Shown here piece after piece: positions 37,717 through 51,000 of a stretch of DNA of 64,000 nucleotides. The stretch comes from Anoplolepis gracilipes. Lineage: Eukaryota > Arthropoda > Insecta > Hymenoptera > Formicidae. Made by a program: the position numbers and the translations under genes. Numbering within the stretch: position 1 is the first letter of the stretch; each line of letters begins with the position of its first letter. The stretch is taken from the NCBI RefSeq assembly GCF_047496725.1, contig NC_132972.1:5448001-5512000 (forward strand). Reading direction: 5' to 3'. Below the pieces are notes generated by a model. That model searched no databases and was not told the DNA's origin. It saw only the letters and a list, made by a program, of their open reading frames with translations.

Positions 37717-38213
37717 ACTTTGCTTCGATTATTATTTCTTGATCTATGATCTATGGTAACGCGATGAAACAAATTTTTCAATCACCTAGAATTCGATACA
37801 AAACGAGTCGATTAATAATTATGACAAAGTATATGTGGATCTTTATGAACTTTAATATAAAAGAACCTTTTTTTTGTTTATTATACATTCAACATAATTA
37901 CTATTGCGTACCTAAAACTTTATTGGTTTTTTTCTAATAATATTTCTCAAGTTAAGGTAATCTATTTTCTAAGAATTATAGAGATTTCCTAACTGCGATA
38001 ATTTATTTTTAATTGAAGATCTATACAACTGTGCTAAGTGATAGTGAATGACAGATTGTACATTGGTCCATTGATTATAGTGACATTTCCCTTGAAAAAT
38101 ATCAATTTCCATACCACTCTGTACATATTGAAATCGATTTATTAGATTTTAGCTTTGCTTAAGAGTTCGAAGTTTTTGGAGATTGTCTCAAAGCTCTCCA
38201 AAGTGTGTACGAA

Positions 38214-38215
<2 letters not shown>

Positions 38216-38273
<58 letters not shown>

Positions 38274-38278
38274 CATAC

Positions 38279-38317
<39 letters not shown>

Positions 38318-38343
38318 CTTATATATATATATATATACATATA
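38216..38343. repeat. Long (TA)n microsatellite
   Basis: About 130 bp of near-uninterrupted alternating TA with a few TACATACATA interruptions. Open frames such as Tyr-Ile runs across it are artefacts. It is likely length-polymorphic. Confidence 0.97.
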
Positions 38344-40023
38344 CTTATTAAAATACGTAAACGGCATTTTAATTAAAGCCTTTTTATTCCAATTGCGATT
38401 CATGCTATGCGATATTGGCTGTTGTCACTTCACTACAACTTTTCACTTAAGTACATAATCGTGTGGTATAAATCATTTTGTCATTGTGCTGTATGAATAA
38501 TGTCGGACAATGTCTACAAGAGCTATGAATTGCGTCTGTATCTTTAAAATATACAGATATGTATATCGTATGAAAGATTAGTTGTTCAAACTTTCTATGA
38601 TTACCTCTCTACTTATAATATTCTGCATGTATTTTCTATTTTCTGTAAATAAGTTTGTGATCGAATGAAATTTCGTAATTATTTGAAATTTGCAAGTTGT
38701 ATCGTCGTAAATTAATAAAAATTTATCAATTTTCAGGTCACATCACGCGTTGCACTTTTGACATTCCAGATATTCTATGTATGGAAAAACCAACTTTAAC
38801 ACAATGACTATACTTTTTATTTAAAATTAGTTTACGAGGTACATTTATATACATAAAAAATTTATGACTATTACATTAAGCTTATGCAATATAGACAATA
38901 TATTCGTGCATGTGTGTAATAACGTAACAGTAGAACTCTGTTAAAATTCACATTTATACTCGGCGCGTTCGGATAAGAACTTACAGCTCATTTACATCTA
39001 ATTTGTATCAACTTGCTATGGGTGATGATACCGGAATGTCGTAAGTTTTCTTTCTTTTTCTTCTTTTTGCTCCAAACAAAAATCTGTTCAAGCAATACAA
39101 CAGTTTAAAAGATTAAGATCCGCATTCGTATTCCGTATTGTTATTAATTGCGACAATCTAATTTTATTTTGAATGAAAAAAACTGTTATACGTATTGTGT
39201 TGATATTATCAGGCAGCCATCACATTTAGTGATAGATACGAGATATGAATAGGAGTTGCTGAAATTTAAATGAAACGTTTATAAGATTTCATATTCATAC
39301 ATTTGATATTTAGCTAAAAAAAGAATGACTATGATTTGATTCTTAAATTGTATTATAATTATCATATAAAAGAAAAATTCAGATTTACAAAGTCTCATTT
39401 AATGTGAAATACGGAATAGGAGTACGAATTTCTCCGTGTCTTTCGAATATTCTAATCATTTAGATCGAGCAATCAAAAGGGATCAATGGTGACAAGATGA
39501 ACAAATCGGGACAGGAATATCGTGATGAAGAACATTGATCAGGATTTGTAGGCCCATTTTATCTTTTCGTAAACTTCAAAAAGGGCTCGACTGACAATCA
39601 CGGGTGACGTTAACGGCCACAAGTCGCTCTTAAATGATAAACAAGAGAAATATGCACATCTCTCTTTTTCTCTGCTTAAAATTATCTTCCATATAATAAT
39701 ATTACAATAGAGTCATTTACTGTCTTAACGATAGACTGGTGTGTGCTGCGAATCGTTCTTAACATTCTTCCTTTTCTTTTTCTTTCTTGTTAATTATTTT
39801 ACTGTATACACACACATAGGCTGTGGACTCGTATATATATTTATAGTTAATATACATTGAGTCGCGATTTTTATACACGCAACGTTTTCTCAGTGAATTT
39901 TTTTTTTTTATCGGGACAAACATGTAACAGACACTTGAGATTCTTGCGATACACGGATATACAATGTACATATATGTCGGTATAGTTTAATATATATAGA
40001 ATTATATAAGATATATATATGTA

Positions 40024-40046
40024 ATATATATATATATATATATATC
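40024..40046. repeat. Short (AT)n run
   Basis: Alternating AT run in the putative HDAC4 3' region. Confidence 0.85.
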
Positions 40047-40228
40047 TTTTTATTTCTTACATAACAAACGATATAAATAATATATGCATCCTCGTGTAAT
40101 TCGTTTATCAATAGATTTGTTCTTTTATATTCTTATCTTTGTTTCGTTTTTTATCCTTTTCTTCGTAAAATGCATGACACAAAAATAAATGCTTGTATCT
40201 GTGAATTATATTTACCTCTTTTTTACCT

Positions 40229-40302
40229 ACACACACACACGCACGCACACGCACACACACCACCCACACACACACACCACACACCCACACACACACACAC
40301 AC

Positions 40303-40345
<43 letters not shown>
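40229..40345. repeat. Compound (CA)n microsatellite
   Basis: CA/ACAC tracts with GC, CCAC and TATATA interruptions over about 115 bp. It gives spurious Thr-His or Cys-Val reading frames on either strand. The interrupted structure suggests an older array than the TA repeat. Confidence 0.96.
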
Positions 40346-40347
<2 letters not shown>

Positions 40348-43300
40348 CAGGCATCTTTGAGACGTATACTCTTAATTAACCGTATATAGTTTAGCTTTTT
40401 TTTTTTTAATTTTTACAAAATATCACAAAAATCACACCAGCCTTTGTTCGCAGCAAGAAACCAAGTTGTTGAAATCTTGTCAGAACGATACCCTTTAGCT
40501 TCGTTCTGCGTCTCGTCTTTTCGCATTGATAACATTAACAACATATATTTTTAACATTGTATTGATGCAACTGCACGTGCTCATGAAGAAACATGTTCTA
40601 TACCATATAATTATCTTTGGCAGTGATTCGCGTAATAGCAGAGATAGACGACAAATTTTATATAGTAAAAATACTTACAAATTTCGAATATCATATTGGG
40701 AATTTCAAAGAGAACAAACTCGAAATGTTAAAAAAAAAATTTCTCAATTCATTTTAAATATCTTGAAGTATATTCATCAATACATATATTTAAATATGGT
40801 GTTTTATTAATTTCTATTAATCCAGTGCGGACAAATAATTGCTTGCGAATCAAAGCTTGAGCGAGTGAAATTATTTGAATCACGAAATACAAATTCCGAG
40901 CTTAAAATTTGTTATATCATTATAAATATAATTAATTGCAGTGAGATTACAATTTGGATGAGATTTGTAATTTCTGACATGTCTTATAATTCTTCTGTCT
41001 AGCAAAAGGATTTAAAGATTATTGTTCATGTCAATTGTATCATCTTTTGATAACAGCCGAACATAATCGAATACGGTGAAACGGTTTGCGTCGAGAAACG
41101 CTATGGCAGCTCTCAAAATCTCGGCATGATACGGCGAGTGATCTTAGTTTTTCATGTTTCAGTGTTCGCACGTGCCGTCGCACATATACATTCGCATATA
41201 CTCGCGCACACAACATAATATCGCCTTAGAATATAGACATCAACTGTGTTTTCTTTTTCGTTTTTATCACGTATCACGAATTGTCGCCTCGTTTCGGAAA
41301 AAAATGCTCGCGCAACTGGCAGGCAGCTTTCACAAACTCGTGTTCCAAAATGCTCGAAGAACAGGGAAAGCGAATCGCGGACAATGAAAAACAATCAAGC
41401 GCCAATTACCAGCACGATACGCACACGCGTTTCCAATAAATGTTTAGATCGCGGCGAAAATACACATCTAACGCTACTGTCTTTTATAAATACACGTTTG
41501 TCCAATTGTAATGTACGGTAGATACTCATCTAAGCGAGGCCTGACGTACATGCAAAAATTTCTGCAAATTCGAACATTTCTCCTTGTGTGCACGCACCGA
41601 TAATCTGATACTCTTTTCCAAGAAAAGATCCGTGCCTCTTACAATCCGTTCGCACATCTTAGTTTATTTATTTAAAAAGCGCTCGACATAGAATTATATT
41701 CAACAATATGCTAGTTTTTCCTTTGTCTTTTAATTCTTCTTATAATTTTTTTACAACAAATGGATGTTCTCAATGGGAGGTCTCTTCGAATCATTACGAA
41801 GAGAGAAAGGAGAGTTCGCGTATATAAAATATTCGGTATATTATTTTTTTAACCGAGTAACATTTTTTTGTTATATTATCGAAATTATTAGTTTTTCTTA
41901 TTCATTACGAAAGAGAGACGAGGAACAGCAATGTCTCACAGTGATTACATGTAAATTGTTTCTTTATCATTAAGCTCGTCATCTTTCTATTTAACGCGAT
42001 TTGTAGCAATAAATATACTCCTAGTTTTAAAAAATTAAAGTCGTATGCAAATAAAGACGTTTACGTTGTCGACGTTCCCGAGTCACAAAAGGATGCGATT
42101 GTTCGTATCGAAAAATTATACATTCCTCATTGAATTGATGTATGTATTATTTATATGTGCCCGTGTTGTTTTTCGCGTAACGATAGGCGCAATATACAAA
42201 AGGAATCTCTACGATTCGAGATACGCATTTGTTGTGTTAACACAGTTTCTTTCTCAAATTCCCTGTACTTGTCTCCCTGAATGTTTCGTTTAAAATACTC
42301 GTTAAACGTTCTGTTCTAAGCAGACGCCCAAGATCGCAATTAGCATTCAAAAATATATACATGAATTATCACGAATAATTAATTCTTCCTGCGAATTATC
42401 CAAGGCAACACGATGCGTCAGACTTGTTTTATACAACTGTGAGAAAGTTCAACGTCTCATTACTTATGTATCAATAACGATTCAACAAAGTATTTGTGGA
42501 TGTCTATTATCGTTGGTTTTCAAAGAAAAAAATGTGTGTTCACAATTTATTTTTTCCCACCGAGATACCGAATCACGATGCGCTTCATCTAAAGATCCTG
42601 TTTTATATGAAACTATCCAGACAAAAATAGTTTTTGTTAATAACGTTACAAAATCCCGATTTTTACTCAATATCAGAGTCTCGAAATTATTCGTTGTTCA
42701 TCGATAAGACACTGGGCTCGAAAATTTGCCAAGCGATATTCAATTGGTGGGCGAAAGCTGTTTTTTAACGCGCTCAAGTTTATTTCAACAATATTAATAG
42801 TTCGTTAAAAATATTACAAACCTTTCGTTCCACAATTTAAAAAAAAGTCTCTACGGAACGACAAATTCAATTCGCCATCCGTAAGCTAATTGTACAACAA
42901 TCTCGCGCTTCAAACGCGCGAAGAACAATAGAAATATTTCCAAGACTCGTAAACAACTTTTTGTCTTCGCGTCTTAGCACAAGAAAAAAAAGAATAGGAG
43001 ATCCATCCGTAAGCTTGCGATACATTATCGCAAATTGTCATTGATCTCCCGAAATATTACAGATCACTTCTTCCTTCTTACTTAGCCGTTATTTATCCAA
43101 CTATTGCGCCTTTTTCCGAAATAAACTAAAAACTGTAAACTTGGGACTGTGCATAAATTTGCACTTCGTGTCGTCGATCAAGTTCCCGCAAGTGGAACAT
43201 TTCTGGCTGACCGTGCGCCTGTCACAGTAGCCGTGCGCGACAATAATCGATTTGCACTGACAAATGCACTTCTAATCATCCCAAAGAGCATTTACACAGT

Positions 43301-43352
43301 TTCATACAATGAATTATGCTTTCTACATCTAGCAGAATAATCTTCGTGCTTT

Positions 43353-46300
43353 TCATTTGGCCTCGTCCTGCTCCATTGGCTCCTCGGAAACCTCTCGGGA
43401 ATGTTCTGGCGTGGTTCTGTGCCCAATAAATTTTTATATAATAAAGTTATATATACACACAAATACACAAACATATAAAATATATAAATATAAATTATAA
43501 ATTGTTAATAATATTTAATAATATAGAAATAGACAATGTACAAAAAGTAAACTTAATAAATACTAACGTGAGGTTCGTAGGCTGTTGCATAGATAGAGAG
43601 GCCATCGCAGACACTGTTTCCGTCTCATCATGTTCTTTTTGGCTCGCTTCTATCGCGCTCATTGCGACTGTATGGGCAGCGAGTTTTACACAAGGCCAAT
43701 GCGACATCTAAGAGAATATAACACATTAAATGTTACAAAATTAAATATCTATATTTAATTAAATAAATCTTAAAAAGATACATTTTTTCATATCTAAACT
43801 AATTCATTCTGTTTAGTAAAAAAAAAAAAAGCATTCGATTTACCTGAATGGCAATGGTCTTTTGCAACGTGTCGATGGCGTTTTGGCAGGGAATCCTCGC
43901 AAGTTCTTCTTCTCGAAGTGGACTAGGTTCGTCACCGAGCAACGCCCGAACGCATTCCTGTGCGGAATCGCAGATCGCTGCCAGATCGTAGCCACCTTCC
44001 AAGGCGAGGACGACTTTGCCGTCAGCTAGATTAAGTAACTGCTGTGTCATCCTACCAAAGCACGCCGGGCTAACCTTGTAGCCTCCCAACGGCGCAGGAT
44101 GGCCCACGGCCGCGTCAAAGCCGGCCGAGACGATCACGATGTCTGGATCGAACTCCTTGGCGACCGGCATGACGATCGTGCGGAACGCCGCGAGATACTC
44201 CGCGTCGCCCATGGGCGGATTCAGGCCACCGGACCATGCCACGTTCACGTTATAGCCAAGACCTTCGCCGGCGCCACATTCTGTGGGTCCGCCGGTTCCA
44301 GGGAAGAAGTTACCGTCGTCGTGTCTGTGTATCGACAGATATAGTACTCGCGGGTCGTCGTAAAACATCTGCTGGGTGCCGTTCCCATGATGAACGTCCT
44401 ATTCCAAGATATAAAAATGCATGATATAATATTTTATCATAGAACATAGTCGAAGATGTTTTGTAATATATCTACAATCTCGATTTATTATGTGTTGTAT
44501 GCGTTCATATATGTACATATCCGCAATATGAGAGATGTTTAAATTTAGAATCATGGATCGCACATACATATAATACAGAATCATGCGTGTTACATGTGAT
44601 GATGATTCTCACCCAATCTAAGATTAGAATTTTTCTAACGTCGAGTTTCTGCTGAAGCAGCCTCGCCGCAATTGCCACTGAATTGAAGAAGCAGAAGCCC
44701 ATGGCTTGGTTAGTCTCTGCATGATGCCCGGGTGGTCTCACTACAGCGAAGCCGTTCTTAATATCGCCCATCGCCGTCTTGAACGCAAGATCGACGACGC
44801 ATCCTACAGCCATTCGAGCGGCGGGCGCGGTATTGAGTTCGTTCCACGTTGTATCGGAATCAACGCCAACTCCGCCGCAAGGAAGTCGGACGAAGCTGAT
44901 AGGCAATTGCGATAGTTTGGACATGTCCAGTTTTTGTCGATTCAATGGATTCGTTCCTGCATACATCACAAAATCAGATGGTAGATAAATTACTCTTTAG
45001 CTTAGAATTCAGCTTCTTTGTATTTTTTAAAGCATGATTTAAAAAAAATTTTTTTTTTCATTTTTTAGTACTTTATGATTTAATTTGTGATAACATCAAA
45101 CTTGGTATGCTGGTATTAACACATTTATTTAATAATCACACAAAACCAGAAATGATTTACTTATTTCAATTATAAACATATATCATTTCTAAAAAGTAGC
45201 ACAGTTAGTTTTAAATAAAAAAATATATAAAATTTTCTAATTTCTCAGAATAATAACATTAATCTTAAAATTATGATGAATTTTATCTCATTTATTTGTA
45301 TGTGAAGATGAAAAAAAAACTTACCAAATAAGAGCGCATGCGCCTCGCTGTGGCATGTTTGAATCTCTTCAAGCGTAGCTTTGCGTGAACGTACTCGGTC
45401 GCAGCGCTGCAACAAGCCCGTCTCCGAAAGCCTGGCCCACACGCTCTGTAATCGGCCACCATGTTCAGGATGACCTCTGACCGTCTCGCCGCAGACGCAC
45501 GCGTGTTTCAGCATCAACGGATCATATGCTAATCCAGTAGTGGGTCGGTGCGGAGAACCTCGCGCGAACATATCGCTACCGCTGGCTTGAGGACCTTTGG
45601 AGACAGATTTAAACTTTATAAGTTAAAAATATAATCAATTATCGGAAAATTAAATTAAATCCGTAAAAGAACTCAAATTTACAAAAATCAATTTATAAGT
45701 GTAGATTGGAAGAAGGAAACATTCGAATTGCATACAGTTCGATTAAAGACAATTGCAGATTTATTCAATGCTTCAAACAAAATCTCACATCTTATCAAAA
45801 GCGTAGTATTAATCAAAGATTATTAAACAAGGCTCTTTTAGTGCATCTACAAGAAAGTTCAAAAAGGTTTAAAAGAAGCTTTACCTAAATGTACTAGAGG
45901 ACTCGAAAGCGCTCTCGAGAGCGGCCTGGCCGACTGAGAAGTCCTTCCAGCGTAAACGGTTGACTCGTTCGTCTGCAGCGTGTGTCTCATCATAAGATCT
46001 CTCTGCTGTTGCAGAAATTGTTCACGGTCTCTTTGCTGTTTCGAGATCTCGCTTTCTTCCGGATGATCCTTCTTGCCCGTAAGATCTATCACCTCGGACT
46101 CTTCGGTCTCCGGCGCCTCGTCCAGTTGATTGGTTTGGCCACGCGAGCCCACTCGCGTCAGCACCGTCTGACGGATTTGTTGCTTCAGATAATTGTGTGC
46201 CTGTTGTTGATCGTGTAACTGCTTCTCCGCGAGATACTCCTCGTAATGAGTGGTCGGCGCGATCATGCCGCTTTGCAGCATCGGATGACCCAGGGGCAGT

Positions 46301-48035
46301 GGCGCGGATTGGGTTCTACCTACGCGACAGAAAGAAGCGTCGTGAAAAATCTTTGAAATCATCGACAACATTGGATATTAAACAACGCGTGCTATGTTTC
46401 GTGTAGAAATGGCTCTCCTCGAGAAACTTTGGCTATCCAGCCCCTAGTTTCTAGAATCGCTTGTCTCAAGAGAGACCATTGTCCAATTGGAACAGGGCAC
46501 GCGCACGGTGTAAAGGCTTCTACGAAGACAAAGAGGGAACATACTACCTAAAGGCCGGTGACCAGCCTTATGCAGTCTCGCGTGCGCTACTTGTGTATCC
46601 GTGATCGGCGCCGCGGTGTGATACACCGCTGGCGCAGCCGCTGCCGGATGTTGCCTGCTGCCGCCTACCGCTGCCGCGGATGGCGGCGGCGCCGCTTGCT
46701 CCTGCATGTTCTGCTGAATCGGCTTGTGAATGTACGTCGGCGACTCGCCGTCGATAACCGTCAGGGACGGATAGAATGGTAAGGTGCCATGCAGCATCTG
46801 ACCGGTAAGTGGCATTCCAAGACGTGCCGTAAACGCAGCGCGCACTTCCGCTTCCGAAACCGGCGCCAGTTTCGTCCCACTCTGCAATAAGAAAATAGTA
46901 ACTGTCAGATAGGATTGATCGGAGATAATCGATGCTATCTTATCGTTCTGGCAACACAAAGTACAAAAATAAAAGGTAACAAATGACTTTTAGAAAACAT
47001 TGTATTTAACGTTATCATATTGTAATTATAGAAAGAATTTTTAGCAAGGTAAATGTGTTAAAAAATTAAATTGTCACATTATATACAACAATGTAAATCC
47101 AATGTAATTAGAATAGAATCGCGAGGAAGAGAAAGTTACCGATGAGCTCGACGGCACGTGAGGTCTACCCAATGAGATATTAGGCAGGGACGGTGAACTG
47201 AAGAGCGCAATATCCGAAAGGCTGCCTTGTTGACTACTACTAGTAAGACGTCCTCCGTATGCAGGACTCTCACCTTCCTGCAACAAATCGGCCCAAACAT
47301 ATTTTTGTAAATATTCTCGTAATAGATAATGCAAAAAATTCATATACACGGTGTAACAAAGATATATATATATATGTGTATGTGTGTGTGTGTTTTGTGG
47401 CGAGCTTACTTCCTGTATCGCCGTGTTGCTCCCAGCGGTGGGACTGACTTGAGAATTGTTCACAGTCGGGGGAGAGTTAGGCCCGGATTCGGGATTGCTG
47501 CCAGAATCTGTAAAAACATACAATTAATACGTCGAAACTTGAGTGAAGAAACAATACACGTGTCGTCTTGTTACGCAACAAGAACGAATGTGCAAAATAA
47601 TCGCGGATGATGATCGCGCACTCGCATTACGCTCGAGATCTAATCTCGCTTACTACGCGCTCGAACAAAGAAGACATGTGACTTTTGACGAGATCTTCCG
47701 AAAATAACCCAACTCCTCAAACACACCCGTAAAGTAACACGTATGTAAATTTCGTTCGTGATGACGCGTAACGAAAAACCGACCCAAACAAATACAGCGC
47801 GTTCAAAAATGTGTTCGAAGACACGCTTCAAATACACATTTCGATACATCCGTCCTATTATTCGGGAAGTCTCGTCAAGCGACGACTCACTTAAATATCA
47901 ACGGACAGCTGACAGTTTTAGCACTAATTTACATATGTTAATCGAAAATCTAATTCATGCTGTTACAGGAGAGTAGTAAGTAAGCAAACGTCAAAAAAAC
48001 TCAACAGTCAATTAATCGTTCACTCGGGGTGCAAT

Positions 48036-48073
<38 letters not shown>

Positions 48074-51000
48074 AAAAGAAAAAGATAGATAGATAATGTT
48101 CGGCGAATGCTCACGCGAGAGGAAAAATAGAGAGAACTGTCATTTTAGGGTACTCGGTAGTCCTCTCGAAAGAAGCTCGAATATGCGCGCGCGCGCGTGT
48201 ATATATATAATGTATATATATATATATGTGTGTATGAGAGAGACAGAGAGAGACAGAGAGAGGAACGTACTTGCTAGTAACGACTTCCGCTTGAGATGCG
48301 ATAGCAGGCGGTCCTTCCGACGTGCCATCAGGGGTGAGTTTCTCGACGCTGCCATGTTCCTCTCCACGCGCTGTTTTAGTCGCACCTTCAACAGGTTCGG
48401 CTCCGAGGCTGACCAATTTTTCAGCCGATTGTTAGTCGGTCATTGTCATACCAAAGAAGGGTGAGGGTGGAGGAAAGGGTGGTTGGAGTAGAGGGACGAT
48501 ACGAATTAAAGGCGCGAGAGAGCACGACCGGTCGCATTCGCTCGCTCGTATTATCGTTTTGCTGACGCTGACGAAATCGCGAAAAAGAAGCTCGCGAATG
48601 GAAATTACCAAAGAGGCCCCTCCTCGTGACACTCGCCTGGGTTGCGCACCGATTTGTAATTAAAAAGTGGAAGTCAAAGCGGGCTAAATGTCAAGCGGTT
48701 AAAATGTCAAAAATGATATTTTTGAAGTAACAAACAAATGAGAATGTTGAAGTACGTTTGCAGAAGTACTATGTATTAATTTAGTGTGTATTTAAGCAAG
48801 TTAAGAGACGTTAAATCAAGCAGCATGAGATATCGAATTAGTAAATATTTCTGCAATCATACACGAATGTAATTTGTGATATCTTCTCTTGTTGTAATCT
48901 CTAATATTTCTGACACTTTGACTTCTACTTTGATTGTGCAAAGAAAGCTCTCTCGCGAAATAATGAAGATTAGCAATCTTTTTACACGGTGAGATAAAAT
49001 TTATATTAAAAGATAAAAAGAGATAATCTTTAAATTATTACACAAATAAGAAATATGAATTTTTCAGATTTAATTTCTAAGATTCTCTTGCATAGATTGA
49101 AATCTTAATTAAAATTTAAATAACATGTAAAATTCTGTAAACGCAACTATAATTATAATTCTACACCTAAAACCTTTCTGATATGAAAATGTATACGCAA
49201 AAAAGTGTGTGTCTGTGTGTGTATTTCTTAAATTTACTACTATCATATATTCGTATAAAAAAGATTTTCACGATTAAATAATAACAAAAAAAAACACATA
49301 GATGAAAAGTATTGCCAATCAAATATTTCTTCATTTAATTATCTATTTCATAATCAAATATCAACGAACAAACAAATATAATAAAACAAATAAAACATAG
49401 TTTACTATAACAAGAAAAAAAATTAATAAATTACCTTCCAGTGCTAAAAATATAATCCTTAAATACTTTCTCGATAATATACTTTATATTTTTTTCCAGG
49501 TTTTCTTACTTTTCCGATTCTACGAGCTTGTGGAGATCGTGCATCTACCTTCTTGATGCAATAGATCGCGGGAAATAACGATGATATTTTTAAACAATAA
49601 AAAGGAATCACCGAGGCAACAAGACTACCCGTGCGTGCTTCCTCACTATAGAAACCGCAAGTGCTTTTATCCGTATAAGTTTGCGAACGTATTAAACACA
49701 TTGTGTATAATAATGCTTTGTGTATATATCGTCTTTTTTTGTATAGGTATGCGTACGTTAATCGGCGAATTATCATTCCAAATGACCGATGTAAATTAAA
49801 AGCTCGCACGTGCGCACGCATCAGCGAGAGCCAGCGAACGCGCAAACAATCCTAACTTTCTTTTTTAAGCCGGGCAGACATAAATTAAAAAGTGTCACGT
49901 GCACAGAGGAAAGTCGGCGAAATCTAAATCGCAAAACCTAATTCGGGAATAATTCGCGAATAATTAATTCAGATATTAAACACGCCGACGTGTCGACTTG
50001 CCGTATGGTGTCAGTGTTATCACCGGATAATCCGATCGAGCGAATTTTGTCTTGAAGAAGAGAATCACACACATTGTCTTTCTCTATATTGGCGCATAAA
50101 ATCGTAATCGGAAAAAGCAAACATTGTATATATCAACGCGTAAGCTGCTCTGGGATTCAACTCGGTTCTCGGATAGCGAAACACCATGCTTTAGTAGACA
50201 CATTCTATCGGCACACATAGACTACCTGTACGAGAGGTATGCATAAGTCACTTGACACACCCCGGAACAATTACCTGTCTTCCTGAGTGGGAAATCGTCA
50301 CCAAACTTCTCCTGGAGCATCTGCGGCATTCGATACGGATGCGCCGCATTTGTAGTGCTGGACGATTCCGATTGTGGTTGTAGCCTGGACAAAAGGAAAA
50401 ATTCGAGACACACTGTTTATATTAAAATTATTAATATTCAAATAAATTTTATTAGCATCCAGATAAAGAATAATAGAATAAAAAGTACACTCAAAAAATA
50501 TATTTGCTATTAAATATATTTTTAGTAATTATAGTTTACACAATTTGAAGAATAAAATTAAGAATTGAAATAAGAAACTTTGTTTATTATTTTAACAAAA
50601 TAAAAAACAAATGATTTTTTTTGTTTATCATGAATTTATTTTTTATATATACGTATTTCTTTGAAGAAATTATTTCAATTTTCATAAGATATTAATTTAT
50701 TTGAGATATTATCTTTGCGATATGAATCGTGTTGACATTTTCGTAAGTTGAAGATAATTTTTCTTGCGACTTTTTTCGAATTTAAGTGAAAGATACGATA
50801 TTTCGAGTATATCGTTCGCACATCTGAGACAGGGATTATCATCGGTGGGGACAAGGAAATAACGTCGAGAGCACACCGGGCGTTGCTAAATGGAAAACTG
50901 GGCCAGGTTGTGCTATTACCGTTACTTCGTCGGCGGCGACGAAGACTAACGACGATCGCGACGCGACCCATTAAAATTAAAATTACGTGCAAATTTTGAT

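Larger units (their letters stand above)
37717..43352. other. Interval between TFIIS and HDAC4, convergent 3' ends
   Basis: No gene recognised. It should contain the TFIIS 3'UTR at the left and the HDAC4 3'UTR (minus strand) at the right. Several minus-strand AATAAA candidates exist (for example TTTATT on the plus strand near 42546), but none can be chosen from sequence alone. It is dominated by low-complexity DNA, including the two large microsatellites listed separately. Short open frames here are AT-rich noise or translated microsatellites. Confidence 0.5.

Noticed and set aside
38155..38458. Tyr-Ile repeat ORFs on both strands
   Set aside because: Translations of a (TA)n microsatellite.
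40108..40389. Cys-Val and Thr-His repeat ORFs
   Set aside because: Translations of a compound (CA)n microsatellite.
48111..48416. 101-codon minus-strand frame (EPVEGATKTARGEEHGS...) in the HDAC4 NLS exon
   Set aside because: The alternative frame of the same exon matches the HDAC4 sequence (ASEPNLLKVRLKQRVERN) and joins both neighbours in phase. This one does not.
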